A stretch of DNA of 64,000 bases from Galbula dea (lineage: Eukaryota; Chordata; Aves; Piciformes; Galbulidae): contig VWZX01010825.1 of NCBI GenBank assembly GCA_013399015.1, positions 372,001 to 436,000 on the forward strand, written 5' to 3'. Positions within the stretch are counted from its first letter, which is position 1. Each line of letters begins with the position of its first letter. Below the pieces are notes generated by a model, which saw nothing but the letters and a program-made list of their open reading frames with translations, was not told where the DNA came from and did not search any database. Of the stretch, positions 11,061-20,948 are shown piece by piece. The position numbers were made by a program, and so were the translations under genes.

Positions 11061-11127
11061 TGTCTTCTCTACTTTTGTCTTGTGTGCTTTCCATCCCAGG
11101 CAGGGCAGCAGCCACACGTCGGAAAAG
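11061..11127 (-). CDS. RAB6A: RAB6A exon 7
   Basis: Acceptor TTGCAG at 11128-11133, donor GTATCC at 11055-11060. The 67 bp encode residues 166-187, LFRRVAAALPGMESTQDKSRED, plus the first base of Met188. This covers the last helix of the GTPase fold and the beginning of the hypervariable tail. Position 183 is Lys, where the human protein has Arg (from memory), a conservative change. The donor departs from consensus at +4 to +6 (TCC instead of AGT) and looks weak. Read-through would end after SILYAGAHWGQSTARH at a stop at 11011-11013. Confidence 0.97.
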
Positions 11128-11360
11128 CTGCAAGGAAACACACAGGAAAGAGATCAGAAGCCAGCAGAAGGTGAAAGGCTGCAGCCCACTTGACACCAGG
11201 CAAACAATGACTCCACACAGCCTCCAGTGCCATTTACACAGCTCAGAAGGAAATGCCTGACACCAAATAGCACCTCTATTCTTAGGAGATGACAAACCAT
11301 GGGCTGGTGGTTGTTAGTGAAGACCAAGTGGTACTGGCTACAAGCAGCAAAGCTGCTGGC

Positions 11361-11670
11361 ACCTCTCCTCTGCCCCACTCAGGCCACAGCTGGAGGCCTG
11401 GCTCCAGCCCTGGGCTCCCCAGTCCAAGAGAGACAAGGAACTAGTGAAGAGAGTCCATGGGAGGCTAAGGAGATGCTGAGGGACCTGGAGAATCCCTGGC
11501 AGGAGGAAAGGCTGAGAGCCCTGGGGCTGCTGAGCCTGGAGAAGAGCAGCCCCAGAGGGGAGATGCTCCATGCTGAGCAAGAGCTGCAGGCTGGGGGCAA
11601 GAGGCTGGGGCCAGACTCTGCTCAGTGGTGCCCAGGGACAGCCCAAGGGGCACTGGGCACAGATTTGGAA
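11361..11670 (+). mobile_element. CR1 fragment, type A, plus orientation, truncated at both ends
   Basis: Sense type A from 'acctctcctctgccccactc' to 'gggcactgggcacag'. It lacks the whole 3' quarter (the 'agcaggaggagaagcttg...' part and the end). Ordinary CR1 insertions keep their 3' end, so this copy was cut after insertion or arose abnormally. Confidence 0.87.
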
Positions 11671-12359
11671 GAACAGCCCTAGTAGAGCTCTGATCCCATG
11701 CTGATGTGCTCAGCACACAGCCAGATATAAACACCTGACATATCTCATATCTTAACACCACTCCACACACTATTACTGCTCTCTCTTTCTCTCCTGCATG
11801 TTCTCAAGCATCCAGGACACTAGATGTTCCCAAGTACTCAATCCTCCATCCCTCAGTGTGTTCCAATCCCCCACTGCACACCCAAAAGCAGCTCAGGAGA
11901 CCCAAAACAGCCAGTGCAAGCCTGACATCAGCCTTGATGTGTTCAATTAACATTCTTGCACATTATTCCAAGGCCTCTCCTCAAATGACATAGAGCTAAA
12001 CCACTTATTCCCAGTGACCTACTTTCCACTGAAAACTGAGCCAGCCCCTGCCACTCTGTTTATGTTCTGAATGCAGGCACCTGAAACACTGCAGATCTGT
12101 GCCCGAGGGCTTTTGGCCTCCAGTGTCCAAAGGATGTTGGGAAGACATTAAGCCAAACTTTGTCACCTTGACAAGCAGCCTCCAGGCTAACCAGGAACAA
12201 GTCCCCAGGTATGCTGGGGGCAGCTGTGAGCTTTGCAGGGCAGCAGTAAAAATACCCCATGTTCACTGGTATGTGACCTTTGTTGTCAGCAGTGATCACT
12301 ACTGACTGAAAAGGCTGCTACAAGAGCACAGGACAAAACTGACAGGCAGAAGAACTGCC

Positions 12360-12990
12360 AGGTCCTGACCTTGGCTCACAACAACCCCAGGAAGGCTCCA
12401 GGCTTGGGGCAGAGTGGCTGCAAAGCTGCCCCCAGGAAAAGGACCTGGGGGATTGGTGGCCAGCAGCTGAAGATGAGGCAGCAGAGTGGCCAGGGGGACA
12501 AGAAGGCCAAGAGCATCCTGGCTTGGAGCAGCACTGGTGTGGCAGCAGGGCTAGGATAGGGCTTGTCCTCCTGGGCTGGGCACTGGGGAGGCCACAGCTC
12601 CAAGCCTGGGCTCCTCACCCCCAGAAGGCCATGGAGGTGTTGGAGTGTGGGCAGAGAAGGGCAAGGAAGGTGGGGAAGGGTCTAGAGACCAGGGGTTGTG
12701 AGGAGCAGCTGAGGGAACTGGGCTTGCTTAGCCTGGAGAAGAGCAGCCCCAGAGGGGAGCTGCTCCATGCTGAGCAAGAGCTGCAGGCTGGGGGCAAGAG
12801 GCTGGGGCTAGACTCTGCTCACTGGTGCCCAGGGCCAGCCCAAGGGGCACTGGGCACAAAGTGAAACCCAGGAGGTTCCAGCTGAGCAGGAGGAGAAACT
12901 TTGCTGGAAGGAAGGGTGGCAGAGCCCTGGGCCAGGCTGCCCAGGGCAGTTGTGGAGTCTCCTTCACTGGAGAGATTCTCTTTTAGTACT
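12360..12990 (+). mobile_element. CR1 mosaic (type B, then type A, then older CR1), plus orientation
   Basis: Type B from 12360 (gctcacaacaaccccaggaa) to about 12725. It switches to type A at 'gagaagagcagccccagagg' around 12735. From about 12925 it reads 'ggctgcccagggcagttgtg' and ends with 'tccttcactggagagattc', which resembles the older CR1 form. The terminal 3' repeat is missing. The switch points fall in stretches shared by the types. Confidence 0.85.
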
Positions 12991-13695
12991 CCACAAGCAC
13001 TTTGCAGCCTCCATGTTTTCTTTGCCTTAACAACCTTCAATAAGATTCCTGCCTTGACAGATGTGAGAAGGTTCTGACTCTCCTTCACTGGCCTCTGTCT
13101 CCAGGATGACTTCTACTCTGAGTGTTCAATGTTGGGCAAGCCTTCCCAGGGGTAACAGATAGCCTTACACACCCAAGTGTTTCAAATGGTGCCACTGTTC
13201 TGTTTTGCTCCCCTTGTACAACACTTTGCAAGTGAAAGATGCAGTTTCCAGAGGGGAGGGATGGGAAGCCTCAAAAAGCCTTCAGCTGATGGGAACCAAC
13301 TAGAACTCCTGCACTGAAACCAAGCTGCTGACAGAAAGCCTAAGTGGTTAAAATACACTAATCATTTCTTTACATTAAGAGCAGGAATCAAATCAGGCCT
13401 GTAGCAGTATTCCTCCCCTAATTTACTGGACTAAAAAAGGGAATCTGGCAACTAGGAAATTCAACTTCCATTCTGATTAACCTTCTGCTTATCAGCCACA
13501 GCAGATGAGAACAATCCAATAAAGGAAACTTCAGGATGCTTAGGAAGCAACCTTCTACACAGGGACCACACTGCTTCTGCTTCACAGGGACTGCAGGACT
13601 CAAGCCAGCAGCCTTATCTCATCAGAGGATGCTGCAGGCAGTTGTACACATAGGTGGTATTATTATGGGGTGCACAAAGAAGAGTGGGGCTAGTA

Positions 13696-14252
13696 GGTCA
13701 AGGGAGGTTCTCCTCCTTCACTACTCTGTCCTAGTCAGGGCACAGCTGCAGGCCTGGCTCCAGCCCTGGGCTCCCCAGTCCAAGAGAGACAAGGAACTAG
13801 TGCAGAGAGTCCATGGGAGGCTAGGGAGATGCTGAGGGACCTGGAGAATCCCTGGCAGGAGGAAAGGCTGAGAGCCCTGGGGCTGCTGAGCCTGGAGAAG
13901 AGCAGCCCCAGAGGGGAGCTGCTGAATGCTGAGCAAGAGCTGCAGGCTGGGGGCAAGAGGCTGGGGCCAGACTCTGCTCACTGGTGCCCAGGGCCAGCCC
14001 AAGGGGCACTGGGCACAAACTGGAAGCCAGGAGGGTGCAGCTGAGCAGGAGGAGAACCTTGTTTGGTGTGAGGGTGTTGGAGCCCTGGCCCAGGCTTTGC
14101 AGAGAGGTTGTGGAGTCTCCTTGTGTGGAGAGATTGCCAAGGCAGCTGGAGGTGACCCTGGGCAAGCTGCTGTGGGTGACCCTGCTGGAGCAGGGGGTTG
14201 GCCTGGGAGATCTCCAGAGGTCCCTTCCAACCCCAGCCATGCTGGGATTGTG
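13696..14252 (+). mobile_element. CR1 fragment, type A, plus orientation, 3' complete
   Basis: 5' truncated within the 'gggaggttctcctcc' segment and continuous to the type A 3' end 'gtcccttccaaccccagcca' and 'gggattgtgtag'. This is a typical 5'-truncated CR1, useful as a reference for type A structure. Confidence 0.92.
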
Positions 14253-15639
14253 TAGTACTCTGTATATATACACAGAGAAGCCTGAACATTTGTGCATGTG
14301 TGCATATAAAAAACATGTGTAGTGATCAGATTCAGGACATTTTAACCAAGGCAGGAATTAAACTCAGGCCTCTGACAGAACCACACAAAGTCTCTTCCAG
14401 CATCCGTCTCTGCAATCTCCCTCCTGAGGAACTGAAAAATCTCCTTCTCACCACTAGTTTCAACTCCTTTGCCAAACACTGCCTTTCCTACTCCCTCCAG
14501 CCAATAAAGCCCCAGCAGATCAGCATCACAAACCAACCTGCAAACCAAGCTCTCCTGCAGCAGTATGGAAAGGACAGGAGATTCCTGGCCAGATAGAAGA
14601 GCCAAGCAAGAAACCTATCCCTCACCACAAAGCAAACCAAACCATTTTCCCCTCCTCCTCATTCTCTGAGGAGAGCAGTGCAGATCCAAGAGCAACTCTG
14701 GCTCAGGAGCTAGCAATCCAAAGACTGGAGGAAAGAGCCAAGCTGCTAGATGCAGGCAGCTCTGTCAAAACAGGCTTAGTGAAGGGGCCATGGGCACTGA
14801 GCTGCTGCCATGAGAAAGTCTGTCTGCCAAAGCACCAGACCCAGCCTGTGGCTCTGAGAGCCAGCATGACACCTGCCAGGTACTGCTGCAAGGAGGCCTT
14901 CAGGGCTCTGCCTCCCTTCTCTTGCTACAAGGCAGCAGGCTGAACCTGGACACATTCTGGGCATGAAATCCACAGGCTGAGAATAAGATTCCCTGAAATA
15001 CAGACTGTGGAGAGAGAGCATGGATCATGAAGCCTTTTAAAGCTTATTCACAGGTGACAAAGTGAAGCAGAGACTCTGATTCTCTGAGTTGACTGAAGTC
15101 ATCTCCTTCCCTTCTCACTCTTAAGGCTCCCTTGGCAATCAAGGCTCTGCTGGAACTTGCAGGCTTCAAAAGCCAGTTTCTCTTCTGTTCTATTGCATCA
15201 ATTGAACTCCAGAAGAACACTTAACACCACTTTTGCTCTGCAATATGATCCACTCACTCCTCTCCCTCCCCAAAGGCAGAAGGAACAATAAGTGTCTAGC
15301 TCTCCGGTGACAGCTCTACCTTAACAGATCCAAGAGTACACAGCAGCTGCACAATTTAGATTGACAGTGTGCAACTAGAAGAGATGAGGTTTGCCCCAGG
15401 AGCCCAGCAGATCAGGCCTCAGGGGAAAAAAAAATGTCAGAGAAGTCATAAAATGAGAGCCTGCCACATCCAGGCCTCAGCCAGCACGTGCACAGGCTGC
15501 AAATCCACCTCCTCTATGCAGAGACTGCATGGAGATTCACCTCTGAGCATCTGAACCAAGCCACAGGTTACTCACTTCACCTCAGGCCCCAGGATGGTGC
15601 TACCTGAGATCCTGTCTGCTGAGCTGTCCCCTTGCTGAG

Positions 15640-16141
15640 GCCAAGGGGATGAGGTTCAGCAAGGCCAAGTGCTGGCTCCTGACCTGGGCTCACAACAACC
15701 CCAGGAAGGCTCCAGGCTTGGAGCAGAGTGGCTGGAAAGCTGAACCCAGGAAAAGGACCTGGGAAGGGTGGGGTTGGTGGTCAGCAGCTGAAGAGGAGGC
15801 AGCAGAGTGACCAGGTGGCCAAGAAGACCAAGAGCATCCTGGCTTGGAGCAGCACTACTGTGGCAGCAGGGCTAGGGCAGGGCTTGTCTTCCTGGGCTGG
15901 GCACTGGGGAGGCCGCAGCTCCAAGCCTGGGCTCCCTTGTGGGCTCCTGACTGCCAGAAGGCCATGGAGGTGTTGGAGTGTGGGNNNNNNNNNNNNNNNN
16001 NNNNNNNNNNNNNNNNNNNNNNNNNNNNNNNNNNNNNNNNTGCTGAGGGCCATGGGTTAGTGGTGACCTGGCAGTGCTGGGTAGCAGTTGGACTTGCTGA
16101 TCTTAAAGATCTTTCCCAACCTTAATGATCCCATGATTCTT
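15640..16141 (+). mobile_element. CR1 fragment, type B, plus orientation, interrupted by an assembly gap
   Basis: Begins with 'ggggatgaggttcagcaagg' and runs to 'tggaggtgttggagtgtggg' before the gap. It resumes with 'tgctgagggccatgggttag' and ends '...ccttaatgatcccatgattc'. Compared with the uninterrupted type B copy at 28832-29348, a stretch of a few hundred bases is missing in the gap. Confidence 0.9.
15985..16040. other. Assembly gap (56 Ns) inside a CR1
   Basis: The run of N replaces the middle of a type B CR1. The homologous segment in the 28832-29348 copy is about 350 bp (from 'gagtgtgggcag' to 'ggtgctgagggc'), so the number of Ns is probably not the true gap length. Confidence 0.97.
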
Positions 16142-16435
16142 TCAAGTCCCAGGGGAATGACAAAGCAAAGCCTGTCAGCAGGATGTTCTCTGTCTCTTTG
16201 CTGGTAGCAGGTGCTGCACTGAAACAGATGCTGTTTGAAGCATGGCGCAACTCACTTTCTGGAGTCACACTATAATGCCAAGCACTCTGGATTTGTGCTA
16301 CAGCTACAGTGAGCTGAGAGCTGAAGACAGTGCCCTTTCCTCTTATCAGTGCTGTCTTCCAGCAAAAAAGCATGAACAAGAAGCTAAAAGTAGCACAAGG
16401 TCAAAGGTACCCCTGGATTCCCATTGACAGCTAGC

Positions 16436-16601
16436 ATGGAGCTGGTGGAGGCAGCAGAGGAGGCCACAGAAATGGTGTGAGGGCTGGAAGCCTTCTGCTA
16501 TGAGAACAGGCTGAGAGAGTTGGGGTTGTTGAGCCTAGAGAAGAGAAGGCTCCAGGGAGACCTTCAGTACTTGAAGGGGCCTAGAAGAAAGATGGGTACA
16601 C
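16436..16601 (+). mobile_element. CR1 fragment, type C, plus orientation, 3' end missing
   Basis: Sense type C 'catggagctggtggaggcag' to 'ctccagggagaccttcag' and a short tail to about 16601. It stops well before the CR1 3' end and faces an oppositely oriented fragment immediately to its right. Confidence 0.82.
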
Positions 16602-16602
16602 C

Positions 16603-16812
16603 CCAGCCTGCAGCTCTTGCTCAGCATTCAGCAGCTCCTCTCTGGGGCTGCTCTTCTCCAGGCTCAGCAGCCCCAGGGCTCTCAGCCTTTCCTCCTGCCA
16701 CAGATGCTCCAGGTCCCTCAGCATCTCCCTAGCCTCCCATGGACTCTCTGCACTAGTTCCTTGTCTCTCTTGGACTGGGGAGCCCAGGCCTGGAGCCAGG
16801 ACTCCAGCTGTA
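16603..16812 (-). mobile_element. CR1 fragment, type A, minus orientation, truncated at both ends
   Basis: Antisense type A from 'cagcctgcagctcttgctca' to 'cctggagccaggactccagc'. Its CR1 3' end is missing on the left, where it meets the plus-strand type C piece. The two form a convergent pair like that at 8480-9395. Confidence 0.87.
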
Positions 16813-17191
16813 TCCATCCATACACTTTCCCATTGCTCTAGGGAAGAATCTCTGCAGAAGCCAGTAAAATAAGTTCATAGGATTCAATAGAGAAGCTGCA
16901 AGGAAACAGAAGTAACTAACTAGTGCTATTAGAAGTCTTCTCCTTGGACAACTGTTTCAACAGCCACTGATTCAACTAATATAAATGAGAGTTGGAAATA
17001 TTCTGCAGCAGAGAATAGCCTTGAACTTCCTGAAAATCCCAGTCCATGGCTGCAACAGGAGGAGCAATACTCAGCAGAAACATCCATTTGGGGCTTAGGG
17101 TTTTGTTTTAATAAGCAGTTGAGTGGTTTGCTATTTTACAGAGAGAATAAATCACTTCAAATCTCTGCCCCATTCTGATAAAGACTGCACA

Positions 17192-17277
17192 CTGCATGAA
17201 GCAGCCACTTGGTGTAGAAAGCAGTGATCTGTAGCTGCATGAAGCAGCCACTTGGTGCATAAAGCAGTGATCTGTGG
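17192..17277. repeat. Tandem duplication, 2 units of 43 bp
   Basis: 'ctgcatgaagcagccacttg' starts at 17192 and again at 17235. The two units differ at only a few positions (gtag/gcat and gtagct/gtggca). This is a recent local duplication in intron 6. Confidence 0.9.
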
Positions 17278-19277
17278 CAGCCCCAAGGTTCTTGAGCTGT
17301 TTTTTACTAAGAGTAAAAATTATGTCTTGGGAGCCCAAATCTTCCATGTAATGCAGAGGGAATCAGCCTCCAGGTTCCCACCACCACTTTTTCCTTTGCT
17401 GGAACTGAATTACCAAAGCTGGTTTGTCTGAGAAGCAGCCTTACAGCATGTCACCTGGCACTGAAAACCAGAGGCATCATTTGACTCTGTTACACAAGGC
17501 AGAGTTTTCTCTGGAGAGTGTGCAAGTGAGGCTCCAGCTCCAGAAGTGGCTTCCTGCTCTGCCCATCTCAGGAGAACAATCCCTGAGCAGCTTCAGCATT
17601 AAAATACAAACAGGCAAAGTCTGGTCCTTCCTGCTGTCACCACTGGAGCTGCTGTCCTCATGCTGAAGGCTGTGCTAGGCTTTACAAAGCACTTCTCTTA
17701 GGAAATGACAGTTATCTTAGGCCAAAAGGGCCCACAGGCAGAGCACAGAGGATTTTCCTGCTTCCATCTCAAATCAGCAGGGTTCCAACTGGCCCCAAGA
17801 GCCATGAACTACCTCACAGGCTTGGACATGAGCTTCTGGAAAAGAGTTAGCTGCACAGCAGCTCCCTGAAGGCAAGAGGGAGTACAGAGCTTTGTCAGCA
17901 TCACTCCTCTCAGCAAGGCAACTGCTCTCAAGTGCACACCCCTGCTCTAAGCAAACATTAAGGATTCCAGCACAGAATCCAAGTTTTAATTACAAGGCAG
18001 CCTGTGTTGTGGCAGGCTAATTGGTGGAGCCTGGAACCAAAGCCTTTCATGCTTGCTAATGCACCAAAATGCAGTGCTAAGTTCACACATCTAATTATTC
18101 CATTAGGCAGGGACTCATTTTGCTGCTAATACACCAAGTCCAGGGGCATTCTAACAACAGACCCTTTGGTTCTCTCTGTCCTGTACAAAGTCATTTATAA
18201 CCCTGTTTGAGCACCTCCTGATCCATCCTGCAGACAAGTCATCAGTGTAACCACATATGTAACACACATCTGATTAGATCCAGACCCAGAAGTGTGTGCC
18301 TGCATTTGCTCTGTGGAGACACCACTGTCTTCTACCTCTTACACTTCCTCCTAGCATAAAGATCAGCTGCCAAATGTCTTAGCAGCCAAAACTCCATCTG
18401 AGAAATTGCTGGATCAATGCAAATGCAGGATCCCATTAGTCAGTAGGGCCACTCAGCTCTAGCTCTCTCCTCTGGCTCTGCTAGTAAGCAGATTTGCTTA
18501 CAGAACTAATAAACCCAAACAAAATGCCTTTCATGTAAACACCAGCTCAGTTCCCCAGTGTTTACTGCTTTCCCCAGCTCAGTTTGCCAAGTGAGTTATC
18601 TTCATTAGCACAGAAGTGCTACAACTTCAGCTAGCAGGTCAGATCTGAAGAGCCACAGCTCATCTCCCAACATCAAACCTCATTTGGTTGCAGTTGCATC
18701 AGCTCAGAAGACATTTTGCTGCTTTCCCCACTTCAAAAGCAACTCCTCAGTTACCAGAAATAAATAGCTTTGGCTGTCCAAGAACATTTGCTCACACTTT
18801 CAGTGCCTTCCAGCAGAGTGGGAACACAAGTTTCCACTGGCTCACTCCACAGTGGAAGCATCTGAAGTCAGAGTCCTCCTCAAATGCTTTACCCACACTC
18901 ATCCCCTGAATCTGTACCAGAAGCAGCCCTCAGACCTCTGTTTCCCCAACTTTTTGGGCTCATGCCTTAACCTCTTCAACCTAAACCCCAAATCTGGCTT
19001 CTGAAGAATCCAGGAATGGTTCTGTACCCACAAAGCTTCAGCAGTAATTCTCTCTTTTCTAAGGGGAAAGAAGATGCAAGCCATTTGCTGCAACATCAGG
19101 GATCCTGCTGGACTTCAGCCAACAGCTGCAACTCTAAGATGTTGCCTTGCTGTGCATGGACAACAAACATCACTCCAAGAGCCTCCCCAAAGGTTTCCCA
19201 AGCTCCAGGGAAGTCTTACTTCCACAAGAGTGCACCAAGAAAAGCAGTCTTTGGGCTGTGGCCCAGCTGTTACTCAC

Positions 19278-19371
19278 CTGTTTTACATTGTAGCCTGCTT
19301 TTGCACTAGTTTCAATGAACATTACATTCAGCTCTTTGGCTTTTCTTTCTCCTTCCTCAATAGACACTTGT
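19278..19371 (-). CDS. RAB6A: RAB6A exon 6
   Basis: Acceptor CCCCAG at 19372-19377, donor GTGAGTA at 19271-19277. The 94 bp complete Arg134 and encode residues 135-165, beginning QVSIEEGERKAKELNVMF. They include the G5 motif ETSAK (154-158), which contacts the guanine base, and continue to GYNVKQ. The sequence KAKELN and AKAGYN distinguishes it from RAB6B (from memory QRAKELS and AKTGYN). Confidence 0.98.
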
Positions 19372-19669
19372 CTGGGGAAGAGAACACACAATTAGGGAAT
19401 TAAGATTTTTGTCTTCAACCCAAGGAGATGACCAATTCATTAACAGGTCTGAAAGCATTTAACCTGGGGTTTGGTTTGGGTTTGGTTTTTCTCCCCCTGT
19501 ATAAAGATGCCCCATACTGAGCAGGGTTTTAGGCAAGCATCACACTGTATCAGGTGGACTCTGATGGACCTCCTGGCTCCCAAAAAACAACTGTGCTTTC
19601 CAAGTGGGTGAACTAGAGTCCACTGTACCCCTGTCCAACAACCTGCTCTAGTTGAAGGTGTCTCTGCAG

Positions 19670-19734
19670 CAGGGTTGGAGTAAGTGACCATGAAAGGTTT
19701 CTTCCCACCCAAACCATTCCATGATTCTCTGAAT
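19670..19734 (+). mobile_element. CR1 3' terminal remnant, plus orientation
   Basis: About 65 bp reading 'gcagggttggagtaagtgac', then 'ccattccatgattctctg'. It is recognisable as the last bases of a CR1 (...ccaacc...attctatga) but diverged, so an old, heavily 5'-truncated copy. Confidence 0.6.
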
Positions 19735-20477
19735 TAAACATCATGAAATGAGGCAAGTTCTGAGCTATGCTTTTAGGTCTGAAAAACTAGCAATCAATAC
19801 ATTAATCCCCAATAATCATCATCAACTTGCAGCCTACCTAACTGTTTTAACAAAGGAGCAAGCATAACCACCTCATATCACAGGAGTTTTGGCCTCTCTT
19901 TCCCTGGCTGGCTGTCCAACCCATTAAGTAATCTGCTCCAGTTCAAACTGGGGGGAAACTGGGGGTCAAGAGCTGCCAGATGAAAACCAGAAGGGGTAAG
20001 AGGGGCAAACATACATATGTGTAAATAAATCTTAAGAGAAGGTTATAAATCTGAAGGAAGGGTCAGAAAAGAACCATTCTAAAGAAACAGGGACCTCAGC
20101 CAAATGCAAACCACTTCCACCTTGTGCTCTGTGACTCTGCTCATCTGCATTAACACCAAAAGCCCAAACCAAGCAGCAAATGCAGCTGAAGTTGCACAGC
20201 CTCTAAGAGGAGCATTTCAGTTCCAACTTAGGTTCTAATTTAAGTGGCAACTTATGAACCCCCTCCAAAGAGTTTTAAAAGGAAGGATTACTTGCACCTA
20301 TCATTTTTATCTGAGCAAATCCAGTCAGCATGAGTATTTGGAAGGATTTGGGCTTATTCATTCAGTGCTGGAGGCTGCAGTTAGCATTCCAGTCTCTCCT
20401 GACATCTGAACAATTGGGGACAGCTTCTCATCTCATTCACAGCATCAGGCTGGAACCTTGTGCTTAACCCAATGAAA

Positions 20478-20708
20478 GGAGTTTCCAGGTGAGAGGTTCA
20501 GATTGGATATGAGGAAGAGTTTCTTCCCCCAGAGGGTTTCTCAGGCAGTGGGCCCAGGCTGCCCAGGGAGGTGGTGGAATCACCATCCCTGGAAGAGGTC
20601 ACAAACCATGAAGCTGTGGTGCTTGAGGCCATAGTTTAGTGGTGAGCATGGCAGTGTTGGGTGGCTGGTTGGACTCAATCTTCTCCCACCAGAATGATTC
20701 TATGTCTC
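20478..20708 (+). mobile_element. CR1 fragment, type B-like, plus orientation, 3' complete
   Basis: From 'gaggttcagattggatatga' through 'ggctgcccagggaggtggtg' and 'ttgaggccatagtttagtgg' to the end 'agaatgattctatgtctc'. It is 5' truncated and more diverged from the other type B copies. Confidence 0.87.
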
Positions 20709-20836
20709 TAATCAGAGTCATCTCCAGCCTAGTTAAAAGAAGCTTGAGCATTTGGGGGGACAGAGGGAAATAAACTACAAAAGAAAACAGCAAGAGATTA
20801 AGCAAAGCATTTGGAAGATGAGTTATTCCTCCCTAC

Positions 20837-20948
20837 CTCTTATCTGCTAGATCTGTTTTGTTTCCCACCAGCATGATGATGACATCGCTGCCCCTTTCCG
20901 TTCGGACATCGTCGATCCACTTTGTCGTTTGCTGGAAGGAGTTTACAT
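20837..20948 (-). CDS. RAB6A: RAB6A exon 5
   Basis: Acceptor TGCTAG at 20949-20954, donor GTAGGG at 20831-20836. The 112 bp complete Asn97 and encode residues 98-133 plus two bases of Arg134, starting VNSFQQTTKWIDDVRTERGS. They include the G4 motif GNKTD with Asn126, Lys127 and Asp129, which give guanine specificity. VNSFQQTTKW matches RAB6A; RAB6B has LNSFQQTSKW (from memory). Confidence 0.98.

Larger units (their letters stand above)
11128..19277 (-). other. RAB6A: RAB6A intron 6 (8150 bp)
   Basis: Bounded by acceptor TTGCAG and donor GTGAGTAAC. It holds five CR1 stretches (11361, 12360, 13696, 15640 and the pair at 16436-16812), an assembly gap, and a 43-bp tandem duplication at 17192. 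The long stretch 17278-19277 shows no recognisable gene or repeat. The spaces between the CR1 copies are unique sequence. Confidence 0.93.
19372..20836 (-). other. RAB6A: RAB6A intron 5 (1465 bp)
   Basis: Acceptor CCCCAG on one side, donor GTAGGG on the other. It contains a very short plus-oriented CR1 terminus near 19670 and a plus-oriented CR1 fragment at 20478-20708, which ends 128 bp before exon 5's donor. Nothing else was recognised. Confidence 0.93.
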
